The notes under the pieces are model-generated. The model was not told where the DNA came from, did no database searches, and saw nothing but the letters and a program-made list of their open reading frames with translations. A stretch of DNA of 64,000 bases, taken from NCBI GenBank assembly GCA_022763185.1, contig JALEGL010000004.1, forward strand, positions 9,729-73,728, in the 5' to 3' direction. Below are positions 25,357 through 34,099 of the stretch, in pieces. A program made the translations under genes and the position numbers. Each line of letters begins with the position of its first letter. The stretch's first letter is position 1. Origin of the DNA: a bacterium (GTDB lineage Bacteria > Bdellovibrionota_G > JALEGL01).

Positions 25357-26137
25357 CAGAGCGCATGTAATTTTTGGCCAGATTCATAAAGCTGTACTTA
25401 TGAAGAACAAGGCAAAGCCTTGTGATGAATTTAGTACAACTTATGTCGTTCACGGCACCCATTTGCGTTCGGATTCGGCACATGGTCTTTCCTCCTCTTT
25501 GTTAACAAAACTATTGAAAAAAAGAGGAGGCCAAACTGTTACTAAAGATTCCCCTTTAACAAAAAAAACTGCTGGGTTTAGTCTTGTTGAGGTTTTGGGG
25601 GCAATGATGATTTTATCCATTGCGCTTGTGGCTTTGATGGAAAATCAATCCAGTTCATTGCATTTAACAAAGAAGTCTCTACTCTTGGACCAAGCCACTT
25701 CTTTAGCTCAAGGAAAAATGGCTGAACTTACGGTTGAGGCCAACCGTAGAAGCTTATCTGAATTTCCTGATTCAGGTGAAGGTACTTTTGAAGATGAAGC
25801 TTTACAACGTTTTTCATGGCGCTATCAAACACAGCCCGTTGAAGCTCCAGACTTTGCTGCCATGGCTAAAGTAGCCATGGGAGAAGAAGGCGCCTCCACA
25901 GGTGAAGGCAGCGCTGGTCTGTTAGACGGTCCTCTTAAGAGTGTTACTGAGGCGTGGAGTAAAGCTCTATTAGAATTACGCGTTGAAATTCTGTGGAAAG
26001 AAGGCAACTCAGAAAAAAATTATGCTGTGGTCACCCATCTCATCGATGAACAAGCATCCAGTAATATTGCAGGCATGGTCAAAGGCATGAGCCAAGCTTT
26101 GGGTGGGGGTAATAATGAAGAAGGTGGGTTTCAATGA
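25346..26137 (+). CDS. gspI: Minor pseudopilin GspI with a repeat-extended leader
   Basis: A 263-residue minor pseudopilin, about twice the usual 120-130. The mature part starts at FSLVEVLGAMMILSIALVAL after Gly77 and contains the GspI-like LHLTKKSLLLDQATSLAQGK. A GTG at 25346 lies a few bases after AAGGAGAGG, so a 77-residue leader is predicted. Most of that leader is encoded by a dispersed repeat (25382-25467) and an adjacent hairpin (25491-25530). The leader would be removed by prepilin peptidase. An alternative is initiation at TTG 25514 (leader MKKRGGQ...), but it lacks a ribosome-binding site. The C-terminal stretch near 190-205 is Gly/Ala-rich. Confidence 0.88.
   Translation: MFFNRAHVIFGQIHKAVLMKNKAKPCDEFSTTYVVHGTHLRSDSAHGLSSSLLTKLLKKRGGQTVTKDSPLTKKTAGFSLVEVLGAMMILSIALVALMENQSSSLHLTKKSLLLDQATSLAQGKMAELTVEANRRSLSEFPDSGEGTFEDEALQRFSWRYQTQPVEAPDFAAMAKVAMGEEGASTGEGSAGLLDGPLKSVTEAWSKALLELRVEILWKEGNSEKNYAVVTHLIDEQASSNIAGMVKGMSQALGGGNNEEGGFQ
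25382..25467 (-). repeat. B-family palindromic repeat inside gspI
   Basis: These 86 bases, read in reverse, match 42052-42142: both contain CGCAAATGGGTGCCG, CATAAGTT, a CAAGG-hairpin and AAGTACAGCTTTATGAAT. The hairpin is CAAGGC-AAA-GCCTTG here (25408-25422) and CAAGGT-AAA-ACCTTG at 42102-42116, a compensatory change. In the gspI frame it encodes IHKAVLMKNKAKPCDEF. On the minus strand at 42 kb the same frame reads IHKAVLVKSKVLPCDDL. Confidence 0.85.
25491..25530. repeat. 10-bp hairpin adjoining the B repeat in gspI
   Basis: CCTCCTCTTT (25491-25500) is the exact complement of AAAGAGGAGG (25521-25530) across a 20-base loop. It lies between the B repeat and the conserved part of gspI and stays in frame, so it may mark one boundary of the inserted segment. 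Confidence 0.5.
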
Positions 26138-26883
26138 TTAAAACCGGCCTTAATCCATTTTTTAAACAACGCGCTTTTACTGTTCTTGAACTTATGATGG
26201 GAGCCATCATTTTAGCTGTTATAGGTACCATTTGTTACTCAGCCCTATGGGGAACCTTTAGAACGCAGCAAACGGTTGATGAAAAATCCGACATTCAAGA
26301 GTTAGGCACTGCCGTTGTTAACAAAGTCAAAGTTGATCTTTCTCAAACCTTTCATGTTGAGGCTACTCGGCCTATTACACGATTTAAGGGTGAAGATAAC
26401 GGTAATTTGGATAAAATAGACTTCACCGCCTTGGTTCATATGCCCAGCTCTGATGAAGCCAAGGAAAGTGATCAAGCCTTGGTTAGCTATCAAATTGTCC
26501 CTAACCCAGACAACTCACAACTCAATATTTTACAACGTCGCGAAGTACCTATTATTGCACCTCAAGACGATGCTGATTTAGCTCTAGCGGATTTTGTTGA
26601 CGTTACAGATAAAGTAGTTGAATTTAGTCTTGAATATTTTGATGGAGAAAAACACATCCCTTCTTGGGACATCACTGCTGTTGCTCAAAGAAACAAACTG
26701 CCCCAGTTGATTAAAATCAAACTGGTCTTGCAAGATGATAAAGAACGTCAATACAGCTTCTTTAACACCGTAGACTTGCCCATGTGGCAAAATTTAAGCT
26801 TGGAAAAGAAAGCTACACCAACACCCGACCCAAACAATCCGAATCCGAATCCAAGTCCAACACCACAAGGAGGCACAGATTGA
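26134..26883 (+). CDS. gspJ: Minor pseudopilin GspJ
   Basis: A 249-residue minor pseudopilin. The prepilin motif is RAFTVLELMMGAIILAVIGT, with Glu at +5 and Ala at -1 in place of Gly. GspJ-like features follow: IQELGTAVVNKVKVDLSQ, a central SYQIVPN strand and VTDKVVEFSLEYFDG. The C-terminus is an Asn/Pro/Thr-rich tail (NPNPNPSPTPQGG). The ATG overlaps the gspI stop, and its own stop overlaps the gspK start. Confidence 0.9.
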   Translation: MIKTGLNPFFKQRAFTVLELMMGAIILAVIGTICYSALWGTFRTQQTVDEKSDIQELGTAVVNKVKVDLSQTFHVEATRPITRFKGEDNGNLDKIDFTALVHMPSSDEAKESDQALVSYQIVPNPDNSQLNILQRREVPIIAPQDDADLALADFVDVTDKVVEFSLEYFDGEKHIPSWDITAVAQRNKLPQLIKIKLVLQDDKERQYSFFNTVDLPMWQNLSLEKKATPTPDPNNPNPNPSPTPQGGTD

Positions 26884-28169
26884 TCCCTCCTTTAGATAAA
26901 ATCAAGCGATTAAAAAATGGAATGCTGTTTTATAAGGCTTTCTTCGCAAAGGGGAAAGCCAATAAAAACCACGTTTTTTATTGGTTTGGGGAAAAGCGTT
27001 TTTCCCCTAAAAAAACCAGAGGTTCGGTGGCTTTGACCATGGTTCTGATGATCATTGCAATCATCACCACCTTGGCCATTGAAATATCTTATCGTTCACA
27101 AGTCAGCGCCAGCTTGGTTGTCAATAAGCGTGATTATATTAAAGCTTATGAGCTAGCAAAAGCAGGGTTTAGATGGTCTCTTATGCGCTTAAGTTTAGAT
27201 ACGGCTTTGGACCAAATCCCTGCCATACCAGGAACCAACTTTGGTGGTAAAAAAGATGACCTGAGTGAAATGCAATGGGCAATGCCTTTACCTTACCCCT
27301 TGCCTATTGGAAGCAGTTTGTTGGAAAAAAGCCCTGAACAACTCAGTCAAGAACTAGGTGGAAGTTTTGTTTCTAACATTTATGATGAAAGCGCAAAAAT
27401 TAACCTTAACGATGTGGGCTCTGGTGGCCCTGGGACGCAGAAAAGATGGTCCGGGACCTCTGAAGTTTTAGAAAATTTGCTCTTATCTCACCGTTTCAAA
27501 CGGTTTAATAAAGATAAAGATCATAGAGAGTTGTTATGGGCTATTGAAGACTGGGTGGACGATGACAGTAAAGTCAATCATATGTCTGGCGGGATAGAAG
27601 ATGCCCAATACATGTTGGATAATATTCCCAATTTCCATGTTAAAAATGGACCGTTTTACACTGTCGATGAAGTTAAATTGCTCAAACCCATGACTCAAGA
27701 GTTGTTTGAAGAAATAAAACCCTTTATTACTGTTTATCCTTTTAATGCCAAACTTCCCAAACTCTCTACCCAGCAAGTAACGCCTTTGGGTAAAATTAAT
27801 ATCAATACCGCCCCTTTAGAACTGATTGCAGCTTTGTTTAATAGACAAGCCTTACCCAACCTCAAAGCCCGTTTAGAGTGTGCTCAACTGGTTACTCAAG
27901 CTAGAGAGCTGCAAGCGTTTAGAAGTATTGGCCAAGGAGACGGTGGCTTTATTGCTTTTCTTAATTCACAATGTGGTGGTGCAGAAAGCCAGCAAGAAGG
28001 CCAATTCCCTATCATATCCAATATTGTTAAAGGTATTTTAGATATTCGTTCAGATTATTTCAGAATAGAAGCACAAGCCTCTGTAGGTAAAATAACCACC
28101 ACCATTGATGCTGTAGTTTCAAGAAAAGATTCAAAAAAACCACAAATCATGTATTGGAGAGTAAGGTAA
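26880..28169 (+). CDS. gspK: Minor pseudopilin GspK with a repeat-extended leader
   Basis: The pseudopilus-tip subunit, 429 residues. It starts at TTG 26880, well placed after AAGGAGG and overlapping the gspJ stop. The leader is 48 residues, most encoded by a dispersed C-family repeat (peptide GKANKNHVFYWFGEKRFSP). Then come RG and the membrane helix SVALTMVLMIIAIITTLAIE. The mature protein has GspK hallmarks: ERAKWA-like motif replaced by KAYELAKAGFRWSL, the LLWAIEDWVDDD insertion domain and the INTAPLELIAALF segment. An internal ATG at 26922 is an alternative start. Confidence 0.92.
   Translation: MIPPLDKIKRLKNGMLFYKAFFAKGKANKNHVFYWFGEKRFSPKKTRGSVALTMVLMIIAIITTLAIEISYRSQVSASLVVNKRDYIKAYELAKAGFRWSLMRLSLDTALDQIPAIPGTNFGGKKDDLSEMQWAMPLPYPLPIGSSLLEKSPEQLSQELGGSFVSNIYDESAKINLNDVGSGGPGTQKRWSGTSEVLENLLLSHRFKRFNKDKDHRELLWAIEDWVDDDSKVNHMSGGIEDAQYMLDNIPNFHVKNGPFYTVDEVKLLKPMTQELFEEIKPFITVYPFNAKLPKLSTQQVTPLGKININTAPLELIAALFNRQALPNLKARLECAQLVTQARELQAFRSIGQGDGGFIAFLNSQCGGAESQQEGQFPIISNIVKGILDIRSDYFRIEAQASVGKITTTIDAVVSRKDSKKPQIMYWRVR
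26945..27020 (+). repeat. C-family palindromic repeat inside gspK
   Basis: CGCAAAGGGGAAAG is followed by hairpin one (CCAATAAAAA / TTTTTATTGG, 26959-26984) and hairpin two (GGGGAAAAGC / TTTTTCCCC, about 26988-27007). The same order and sequence occur at 40314-40380 and, inverted, at 50934-50993. Hairpin one has CC/GG outer pairs here and GA/TC pairs in the other copies, so the stem is maintained by compensatory change. It adds about 25 codons in frame to the gspK leader. Confidence 0.85.
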
Positions 28170-28173
28170 ACGT

Positions 28174-29853
28174 ATGGCAGAAAAAATTTTAGGCTTGGAT
28201 ATAGGAACATTTTCAATCAAAGCAGCTTTGTTTGAATCTTCTTTTACCCAGAGCGAACTAATCAATGTTTACGAAAGTGCCCCTCTGAATATTGGTGAGC
28301 ATGATAGTCATGAACAGTTGGTTGCAAAACAAGTGGCCGCCATAGGACAACTCATTAAAGATAATGAAATTGATTTTAAAACCGTTATCAGCTCTATTCC
28401 ATCAACCCAAGTCAGCTTTAAACCCATGGTTCTTCCTTTAAGCAAAACTCAAATTGAAAAAATTCTACCTTTTGAAATGGAAAATTTTTTACCGTTTCCC
28501 ATTGATGAAATGACCTTTGATCATGATTTAATCAAGTTTGAAAAACCCAACTCACATATACTGGCCACTGCAGTAAAAAATCAATACATTCAAGAACATT
28601 TGGATTTACTGCAACAAGCCAATATAGATCCAGCCATTGTGACAACAGATGCCTGTGATTTAAACAATGCGCTTATGTTTAATCCTGAGCAAAATTTACC
28701 AGAGCATTATGGAATTTTACATTTAGGACATCGCTTTAGTTATTTGGTATTCATTTATAACGGAAAAGTTCAGCATATACGCAGTCAGTTTTTTGGTGGA
28801 GCCCATTTAACAGAAGCTATTCGTAAAAATCTTGATCTTACTTTGGAACAAGCTGTTGAAGTTAAACACTCTCACGGTGTGCTTGAGTTACCTTCAAACC
28901 CTTTAAGAAGTGAGGATTTAAAAAAACTATCTGAAACCTTACACACTGCCTTTAGTAACCCTCTTAATCAAATTAAACAAAACATTGGTCTTTACCGGGC
29001 ATCAACAGAATTTGAACAAGCCCTAGAAAAAATTTATCTTACTGGTGGCACGAGCCAATTAAAAAACCTTCCTGCATGGTTTTCTAATCAGTTGAACTTA
29101 CCCTGTGAACCTTTGGGCGCTATCCCCCAAGACCATGCATTTAAAAATCAACTGCAAGATAAAGAAGCAAGTTTAAACTTATCGATTGGCCTGGGTCTAA
29201 GAGCGGCAGGTAAAGGTAAGCAGTTACAAAAAATGTCTCACATTGATTTAAGAAAAGGAGACTTCGCTTTTGCCAAAGATTTATCGGATATCAATAAAAT
29301 AGCACTATTTTTTGGGCAATGGATTACTGTTATTTTCGTGGTTGCTTTGCTGTTTCAGTCTGTACGTTTTGTTCAACTGCGAACACAATACGCTCAATCA
29401 GAAAAAGTTGTTCTCAAAAAATTCTCGAGTATTTTACCCAAAGTAAAACGTAAACCCAATAACTCTCAGACTGCACTAAGAACCTTAAAAAAAGAAGTTA
29501 AGCGCTATGAGGAAAAACAAAAAATTCTTACTGCTGGTTTAGGAGAAGAAACAGCTTTAAGTGTTTTAAAAACCATATCAGATGTTATCTCTCCTGATAT
29601 TAGTATTGACGTCAAAGAACTCTCCATCGATAACAATAAAGTCACTCTCAATGCCTTAACAACCAGCTTTGAGAATGTGGATAAAATTGTTAGCAGTCTT
29701 AAAGAGCATAAAACATTTAGCACTATTGATCTTGGCGACAGAAAAGAAGACAGTGCGGGTAAGGTCAACTTCACATTAACCATAACCATTGAAAGTGAAG
29801 AAGAAAAAGCAGATTCGGAACGCAAGAAATCTAACCGAAGGAGACGCAGATGA
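28174..29853 (+). CDS. gspL: Type II secretion system protein GspL
   Basis: An inner-membrane platform protein, 559 residues, that docks GspE. The cytoplasmic N-terminal actin-like fold (about 1-340) starts LGLDIGTFSIKAALF, as in PilM/GspL, and has ITL/YLTGGTSQLKNLPAWF. A single membrane helix lies near 383-402 (WITVIFVVALLFQSVRFV). A periplasmic coiled segment and ferredoxin-like domain end with NFTLTITIESEEE. It starts four bases after gspK and overlaps gspM. Confidence 0.92.
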   Translation: MAEKILGLDIGTFSIKAALFESSFTQSELINVYESAPLNIGEHDSHEQLVAKQVAAIGQLIKDNEIDFKTVISSIPSTQVSFKPMVLPLSKTQIEKILPFEMENFLPFPIDEMTFDHDLIKFEKPNSHILATAVKNQYIQEHLDLLQQANIDPAIVTTDACDLNNALMFNPEQNLPEHYGILHLGHRFSYLVFIYNGKVQHIRSQFFGGAHLTEAIRKNLDLTLEQAVEVKHSHGVLELPSNPLRSEDLKKLSETLHTAFSNPLNQIKQNIGLYRASTEFEQALEKIYLTGGTSQLKNLPAWFSNQLNLPCEPLGAIPQDHAFKNQLQDKEASLNLSIGLGLRAAGKGKQLQKMSHIDLRKGDFAFAKDLSDINKIALFFGQWITVIFVVALLFQSVRFVQLRTQYAQSEKVVLKKFSSILPKVKRKPNNSQTALRTLKKEVKRYEEKQKILTAGLGEETALSVLKTISDVISPDISIDVKELSIDNNKVTLNALTTSFENVDKIVSSLKEHKTFSTIDLGDRKEDSAGKVNFTLTITIESEEEKADSERKKSNRRRRR

Positions 29854-30446
29854 GTAAGCTTAACTTTTCTAAAGAATCTTTTTCTCAAATTATTGAACAA
29901 ATAGAAACTTTAAAATCTTACTATCATCGCCTTTCCGATCGTGAACGTTATATTGTTCTTGGCTCGGCTATGGTAGGTTACATTTTATTTTTATTTTTGT
30001 TTTACATGCTGGTTGCCAGCACTGTGTCATCTGTTCAAAGTAAAATTGATCTCAACAAAAAAAACTTGGTACAAATAGAAGAACTTAGAACCCGCTTACA
30101 GAGTTCCAAAACTGCTGTTGATGATATTGAGCAAAGAATCAGAAGAACTGAAGTTGGTTTTCAATTGGCCACTGAACTTGAACGCATAGCTGGAAAGTAT
30201 GGCGTTAATATTGATACTCTCAGTGATCGTCCTGGACAACCCAATGACTTGTACAATGAAATTCAATCTACCATTAAAGTTAGCAGCATTGATTTAAAAA
30301 CATTGATCCATTTTTTATACGATATTGAACATGGCAATAAATTGATCCGTATCTCTTCTTTACAAATCAAACCCAACTTTAAGGAACCTTCGCAACTTAA
30401 TGTAAGCTTTGTGGTATCAACCTTTAAACTTAAGGCTTCATCATGA
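29850..30446 (+). CDS. gspM: Type II secretion system protein GspM
   Basis: A 198-residue bitopic inner-membrane protein that pairs with GspL. It has a membrane helix near 34-55 (YIVLGSAMVGYILFLFLFYM), a periplasmic coiled coil (QSKIDLNKKNLVQIEELRTR) and a C-terminal ferredoxin-like domain (LIRISSLQIKPNF). The start overlaps the gspL stop and the stop overlaps the gspN start. Confidence 0.88.
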   Translation: MSKLNFSKESFSQIIEQIETLKSYYHRLSDRERYIVLGSAMVGYILFLFLFYMLVASTVSSVQSKIDLNKKNLVQIEELRTRLQSSKTAVDDIEQRIRRTEVGFQLATELERIAGKYGVNIDTLSDRPGQPNDLYNEIQSTIKVSSIDLKTLIHFLYDIEHGNKLIRISSLQIKPNFKEPSQLNVSFVVSTFKLKASS

Positions 30447-31369
30447 AAAACTTTTTAACACAATTGCTTTCTGTTTTTCCCAGCAAGGAAGCGCTAAGGC
30501 AAAATCGTCAATATCTGGTATTGGGTTTAATTGTTTTTTGTATTGGTTTCATCTGGCATTTCCCAGCACAAGGGATTCTTAACAATCTCATTAAAACTGT
30601 AGAAAAACAAACCGGTGTCTCTATTCAAGCGGATGACTTAAGTTTGGCTTTTCCTATTGGTGTAAAAGCAAAAAATGTGCATGTGACCAATATCCCAGTG
30701 CCTGCACTTGCACAAACTGGGGTTAAACTTGAAACACTTTCTATTAAAATCTCTCCTTTAAGCCTCATAACATACCCTTTAAAAAAATCTGGCTCAGTCA
30801 GTGTTTATGGCAAACAAAAAAGAATGTCTTTTAAAACCAAGTTGAGTGCAAACAAAGATATTGTTAAAGCCAAAGGCAGTGCCAGAGGCTTACAAATGGA
30901 TCATGATTTATTTATCCCCAGTGCCGGTGCAAAAATGGCCATCCAAGGCCAACTTGCAACAGAGTTTAACTTTTTAAGTAATATTGCCGCCCTCCAAAAA
31001 AATGATTTCTCATCTTTAGAAGGAACACTTAAAACTACCCTTAAACAAGCCACCATCAGTCCCCCCTTGATGAGTCCTATTAAATTTGATCAAGTGAAAT
31101 TGGATACTGCTACTGAAAAATCAAAAGCCGTCATAAAATCTATAAAAATGGATGGCCCCATGATATCAGGATCTATCAATGGTTATGTTGACTTACGGCC
31201 AGTTATAGACCGCAGCATCACCAACCTTGATGGAAAAATACAAATTGGTAAGGAAGGTCAATCTTTAAAAAGCATGTTACAAATTGCTGGCATAAAGTTT
31301 GATGCTTCTGGCAAAGGGGCTTTTAAAATTAATGGGCCCCTCAATGCTATCATTGTTAAAAGTTATTGA
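30443..31369 (+). CDS. gspN: Type II secretion system protein GspN
   Basis: The last gene of the operon, 308 residues. One N-terminal membrane helix (QYLVLGLIVFCIGFIWHF, about 24-42) is followed by a beta-rich AsmA/GspN-like periplasmic part with TGVSIQADDLSLAFPIGVKA. GspN is optional and not always essential in characterised systems. It is coupled to gspM by an ATGA overlap. No gspO (prepilin peptidase) gene is present in this window, so processing must be encoded elsewhere. Confidence 0.85.
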   Translation: MKNFLTQLLSVFPSKEALRQNRQYLVLGLIVFCIGFIWHFPAQGILNNLIKTVEKQTGVSIQADDLSLAFPIGVKAKNVHVTNIPVPALAQTGVKLETLSIKISPLSLITYPLKKSGSVSVYGKQKRMSFKTKLSANKDIVKAKGSARGLQMDHDLFIPSAGAKMAIQGQLATEFNFLSNIAALQKNDFSSLEGTLKTTLKQATISPPLMSPIKFDQVKLDTATEKSKAVIKSIKMDGPMISGSINGYVDLRPVIDRSITNLDGKIQIGKEGQSLKSMLQIAGIKFDASGKGAFKINGPLNAIIVKSY

Positions 31370-31445
31370 ATGATTTTTGGCCTCTATCGACGTCTGCATC
31401 ACTACAAAAATAATATTGGCATTATTTTTGCTGTTTTATAGCCTA

Positions 31446-32228
31446 ATGTTTAAAAAAAGATTTATTTTTACCCGTTTTTTTATTGTATTTCTATGCATTT
31501 ATAGCGTTGCAAAAGCTCAAGAGCGCTTAATCACTGAATTCTACTGTACCGATGTTGTCGCAGCATCCTTTTCATGTAAAGTCCCCAGTGAAATTTCTAT
31601 AGAAAAGTATTCCTTAGTAAGACAAGCATTTACCGAAATTTTTTATTCAGATTCAGCTTTTGAATTTTCCAATCTGAAAAAATTGAAACCATCACCATTC
31701 ATTTTCCTTCCTGCGCATCAGGCACTTAAATCTGGGGTCAAACCTTTTTCAATAACGTTCTCTTCCTTTGAGGCTTATATCTCTTCTGATTATTCTGATT
31801 ACAGGTTACCCAACACGACATTTTTATTCAATAAAACGCCCTTGCCTCCATGTTATACCTTAAATAGATTTGGAAAATATGAATTGGGAACTTTAAAAAA
31901 AATAACCCCCACAGAGGATCTTATCACTCTTGAAAATACAGTTTTATTTGAACTATCAAAAAATCTTATCCCGCGGTGTAAGAAGCATGATCAAAATCTT
32001 AATTTATTGATTAATACTTTGGATAACCTCTACAGCACCTACGAGAATATATGCCAAAAAGCAGGGGGTAAGTTCACTAGCCTTTCAAACAATAAAAATA
32101 TCAGCAATAAATATGGTGCGCATGAGAGTGTAGCTCCAGATGATAGGCCTTTTTACCTTGGAATCATGGCAAAATGGATTGATCCACAATATGAAAACTA
32201 TCGATGTGTTTTAGGTCCCCGAGCATAA
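31446..32228 (+). CDS. Secreted protein of unknown function
   Basis: A 260-residue protein with a clear signal peptide (MFKKRFIFTRFFIVFLCIYS, then VAKA before QERL). The mature protein has about seven cysteines, including EFYCTDV, SFSCKVP, PPCYTLNRF, IPRCKKH, ENICQKAGG and YRCVLG, so disulfides are likely. No family is recognised. ATG 31446 is chosen because it starts the signal peptide; an upstream extension would add an unlikely second hydrophobic stretch. It lies 76 bases after gspN and could be a type II substrate, which is only inferred from position and disulfide potential. Confidence 0.7.
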   Translation: MFKKRFIFTRFFIVFLCIYSVAKAQERLITEFYCTDVVAASFSCKVPSEISIEKYSLVRQAFTEIFYSDSAFEFSNLKKLKPSPFIFLPAHQALKSGVKPFSITFSSFEAYISSDYSDYRLPNTTFLFNKTPLPPCYTLNRFGKYELGTLKKITPTEDLITLENTVLFELSKNLIPRCKKHDQNLNLLINTLDNLYSTYENICQKAGGKFTSLSNNKNISNKYGAHESVAPDDRPFYLGIMAKWIDPQYENYRCVLGPRA

Positions 32229-32310
32229 CTTCTTAATTTTTTTTAATTAATACAGACAAGTCCTTTATAATATTGCGCTTTTTTTGGTTTTATCTTATGC
32301 TAATGGCCGT

Positions 32311-34011
32311 ATGAGTGCTGATAAAAGATCTTCCAATAGAGTTCCTTTAAATACCAAAGTTCACTTGGAGTTTGAAAAGTTTAGTGGATTTGTTTCTGAG
32401 TTTTCACACAATATTTCTCCTGGAGGAATGTTTATCAAAACCCCCAACCCCCTTCCTATAGGAAGCATTGTCAGCTTTGAATTTAAACTGAAAGATTCTT
32501 TTCAACTGATTCAAGGCTTGGGTGAAGTGACTTGGATTCGTTCCAATATGATTTCTCCTGATGAACCTGCAGGCATGGGTGTACGCTTTAGAGAAATTTC
32601 CGATCGCAGCCGTGATTTAATTAAGGCTATTGTTACCCAGACTAAGAGTCAGGGCGATAAACCCTTTGACATTGACGATCAACCCGATGCCGTTACATCA
32701 ACAATCTCTGCACAAGATGCCAAAGAAGTCTATGGTTCAGAACCTTTAAAAGATGCTTTAAGTTCAGTACCCTCTTCAAGTGATACAACACAAGCTCAAC
32801 CCAACAATACCCGCAATGCAATTGATAATTTAGATGCACACCTTATTGATAATACCGTGTCCAACCCACACTTGAATACCAATAATAATGAGCTTGACCC
32901 ATCACAAGCAACACATACCGCATTGTTTGATAGCCAAGATCAAAATTTAAACCTAAATGATTTAGAAGAAGATCCTTTAACCAGTCCTGACGATGAACAT
33001 ACCTTTGCAAGTATGCAAGACTCTGTTTTGTCTGATAGCGGCTCAGGACTCAGCGACAGCTTTGAGCTTTCTTTGGATGAAGAAATGAATGACCCAGATC
33101 TAGATAACGCTGATAACACGGCCAAGCCATCTAAATCTGAAAAAAATTCTTCTAGCTTTGGTGTTAAAGTTTTTTTGAGTTTAATTTTTGTTTCACTGCT
33201 GGCCAGTGCTTATTTGCTCAAAGACTTGTATTTACCCACTTTACAAAACGTTCCTTTTATTGCCCAATTTTTGCCTGCGCCTGAATCAAAAACCCCTATT
33301 TCTGTACAGACACCTTCTGTAGAAGAAAAAATTCAAGCCCTTACCAAAAATGAAACCCCGGTTGAAGAAATCAATCCCAGTGACAATTCAACGGCTGTCA
33401 GTCAGTCAAATGCATCCAGTCAAGAAGGTGACTCTAAACAAGCTGAGGCAAACACTGAAAAAAATCAGATCGATGAGACCAAACAGGCAAAAAATTCACC
33501 GATGAACAATACTCCTAAGCAAACAACGCCAACTAGGCAAAAAACAAGCGCTACTAAACTTTCTCAATCAGAAACAACCCTCTCTTCAGAAAGCCAAAAA
33601 ACAACCTCTGCATCATCTTCTTTAGCTTCCGCTCAAGCAAAACAATCAAACCTTGATTCAAACTTGCTTAAAGTAAAAAATTTAACTTGGACGGTTGATA
33701 AAGACGACTGGGTTCTGGTTGTTGAAACGGATAAAAATATGGACAAAAGCAACATTGTTCATAGCTCACTGAGAAATGGGCCTGCTAGAGAATTGATTAT
33801 TTTAAAAGGTATGCAAAAAAGTTTTTCTAATCGTACTATACCGGTTGAACAAACCGGTGTTTATCGGATTAGAACGGGGTACCATGCAGATAAAGACCCT
33901 GCCCAACTGCATATTGTTATTGATATTCTTAATCCTGAAATCAAGATGAAAAAAACCCAAGCATTGGGCAATATTGTTAAAATATTCTTTGGTGTCCCCA
34001 CTGAGCCATAA
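32311..34011 (+). CDS. PilZ-transmembrane-AMIN-like fusion protein
   Basis: About 566 residues. An N-terminal PilZ domain (about 5-105) has RSSNR and NISPGG, both c-di-GMP motif halves. A 180-residue acidic, Ser/Asp/Asn-rich linker leads to one membrane helix near 285-305 (VFLSLIFVSLLASAYLL). A Gln/Ser/Thr-rich periplasmic linker follows, then a C-terminal beta-rich domain (about 455-555) starting LLKVKNLTWTVDKDDWVLVV, with VYRIRTGYHADKDPAQLHIV, resembling AMIN domains of PilQ and amidases. This would connect cytoplasmic c-di-GMP to an envelope or secretin-binding domain. ATG 32311 is chosen; no Shine-Dalgarno is evident. Confidence 0.8.
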   Translation: MSADKRSSNRVPLNTKVHLEFEKFSGFVSEFSHNISPGGMFIKTPNPLPIGSIVSFEFKLKDSFQLIQGLGEVTWIRSNMISPDEPAGMGVRFREISDRSRDLIKAIVTQTKSQGDKPFDIDDQPDAVTSTISAQDAKEVYGSEPLKDALSSVPSSSDTTQAQPNNTRNAIDNLDAHLIDNTVSNPHLNTNNNELDPSQATHTALFDSQDQNLNLNDLEEDPLTSPDDEHTFASMQDSVLSDSGSGLSDSFELSLDEEMNDPDLDNADNTAKPSKSEKNSSSFGVKVFLSLIFVSLLASAYLLKDLYLPTLQNVPFIAQFLPAPESKTPISVQTPSVEEKIQALTKNETPVEEINPSDNSTAVSQSNASSQEGDSKQAEANTEKNQIDETKQAKNSPMNNTPKQTTPTRQKTSATKLSQSETTLSSESQKTTSASSSLASAQAKQSNLDSNLLKVKNLTWTVDKDDWVLVVETDKNMDKSNIVHSSLRNGPARELIILKGMQKSFSNRTIPVEQTGVYRIRTGYHADKDPAQLHIVIDILNPEIKMKKTQALGNIVKIFFGVPTEP

Positions 34012-34099
34012 AACGGCAGCCCAGAATAGCTACTTTATACTTTATTTTCAATAGCTTATGCTTGTTTTTTTTGGCATGCTTTTTGTTATATATATTGGT

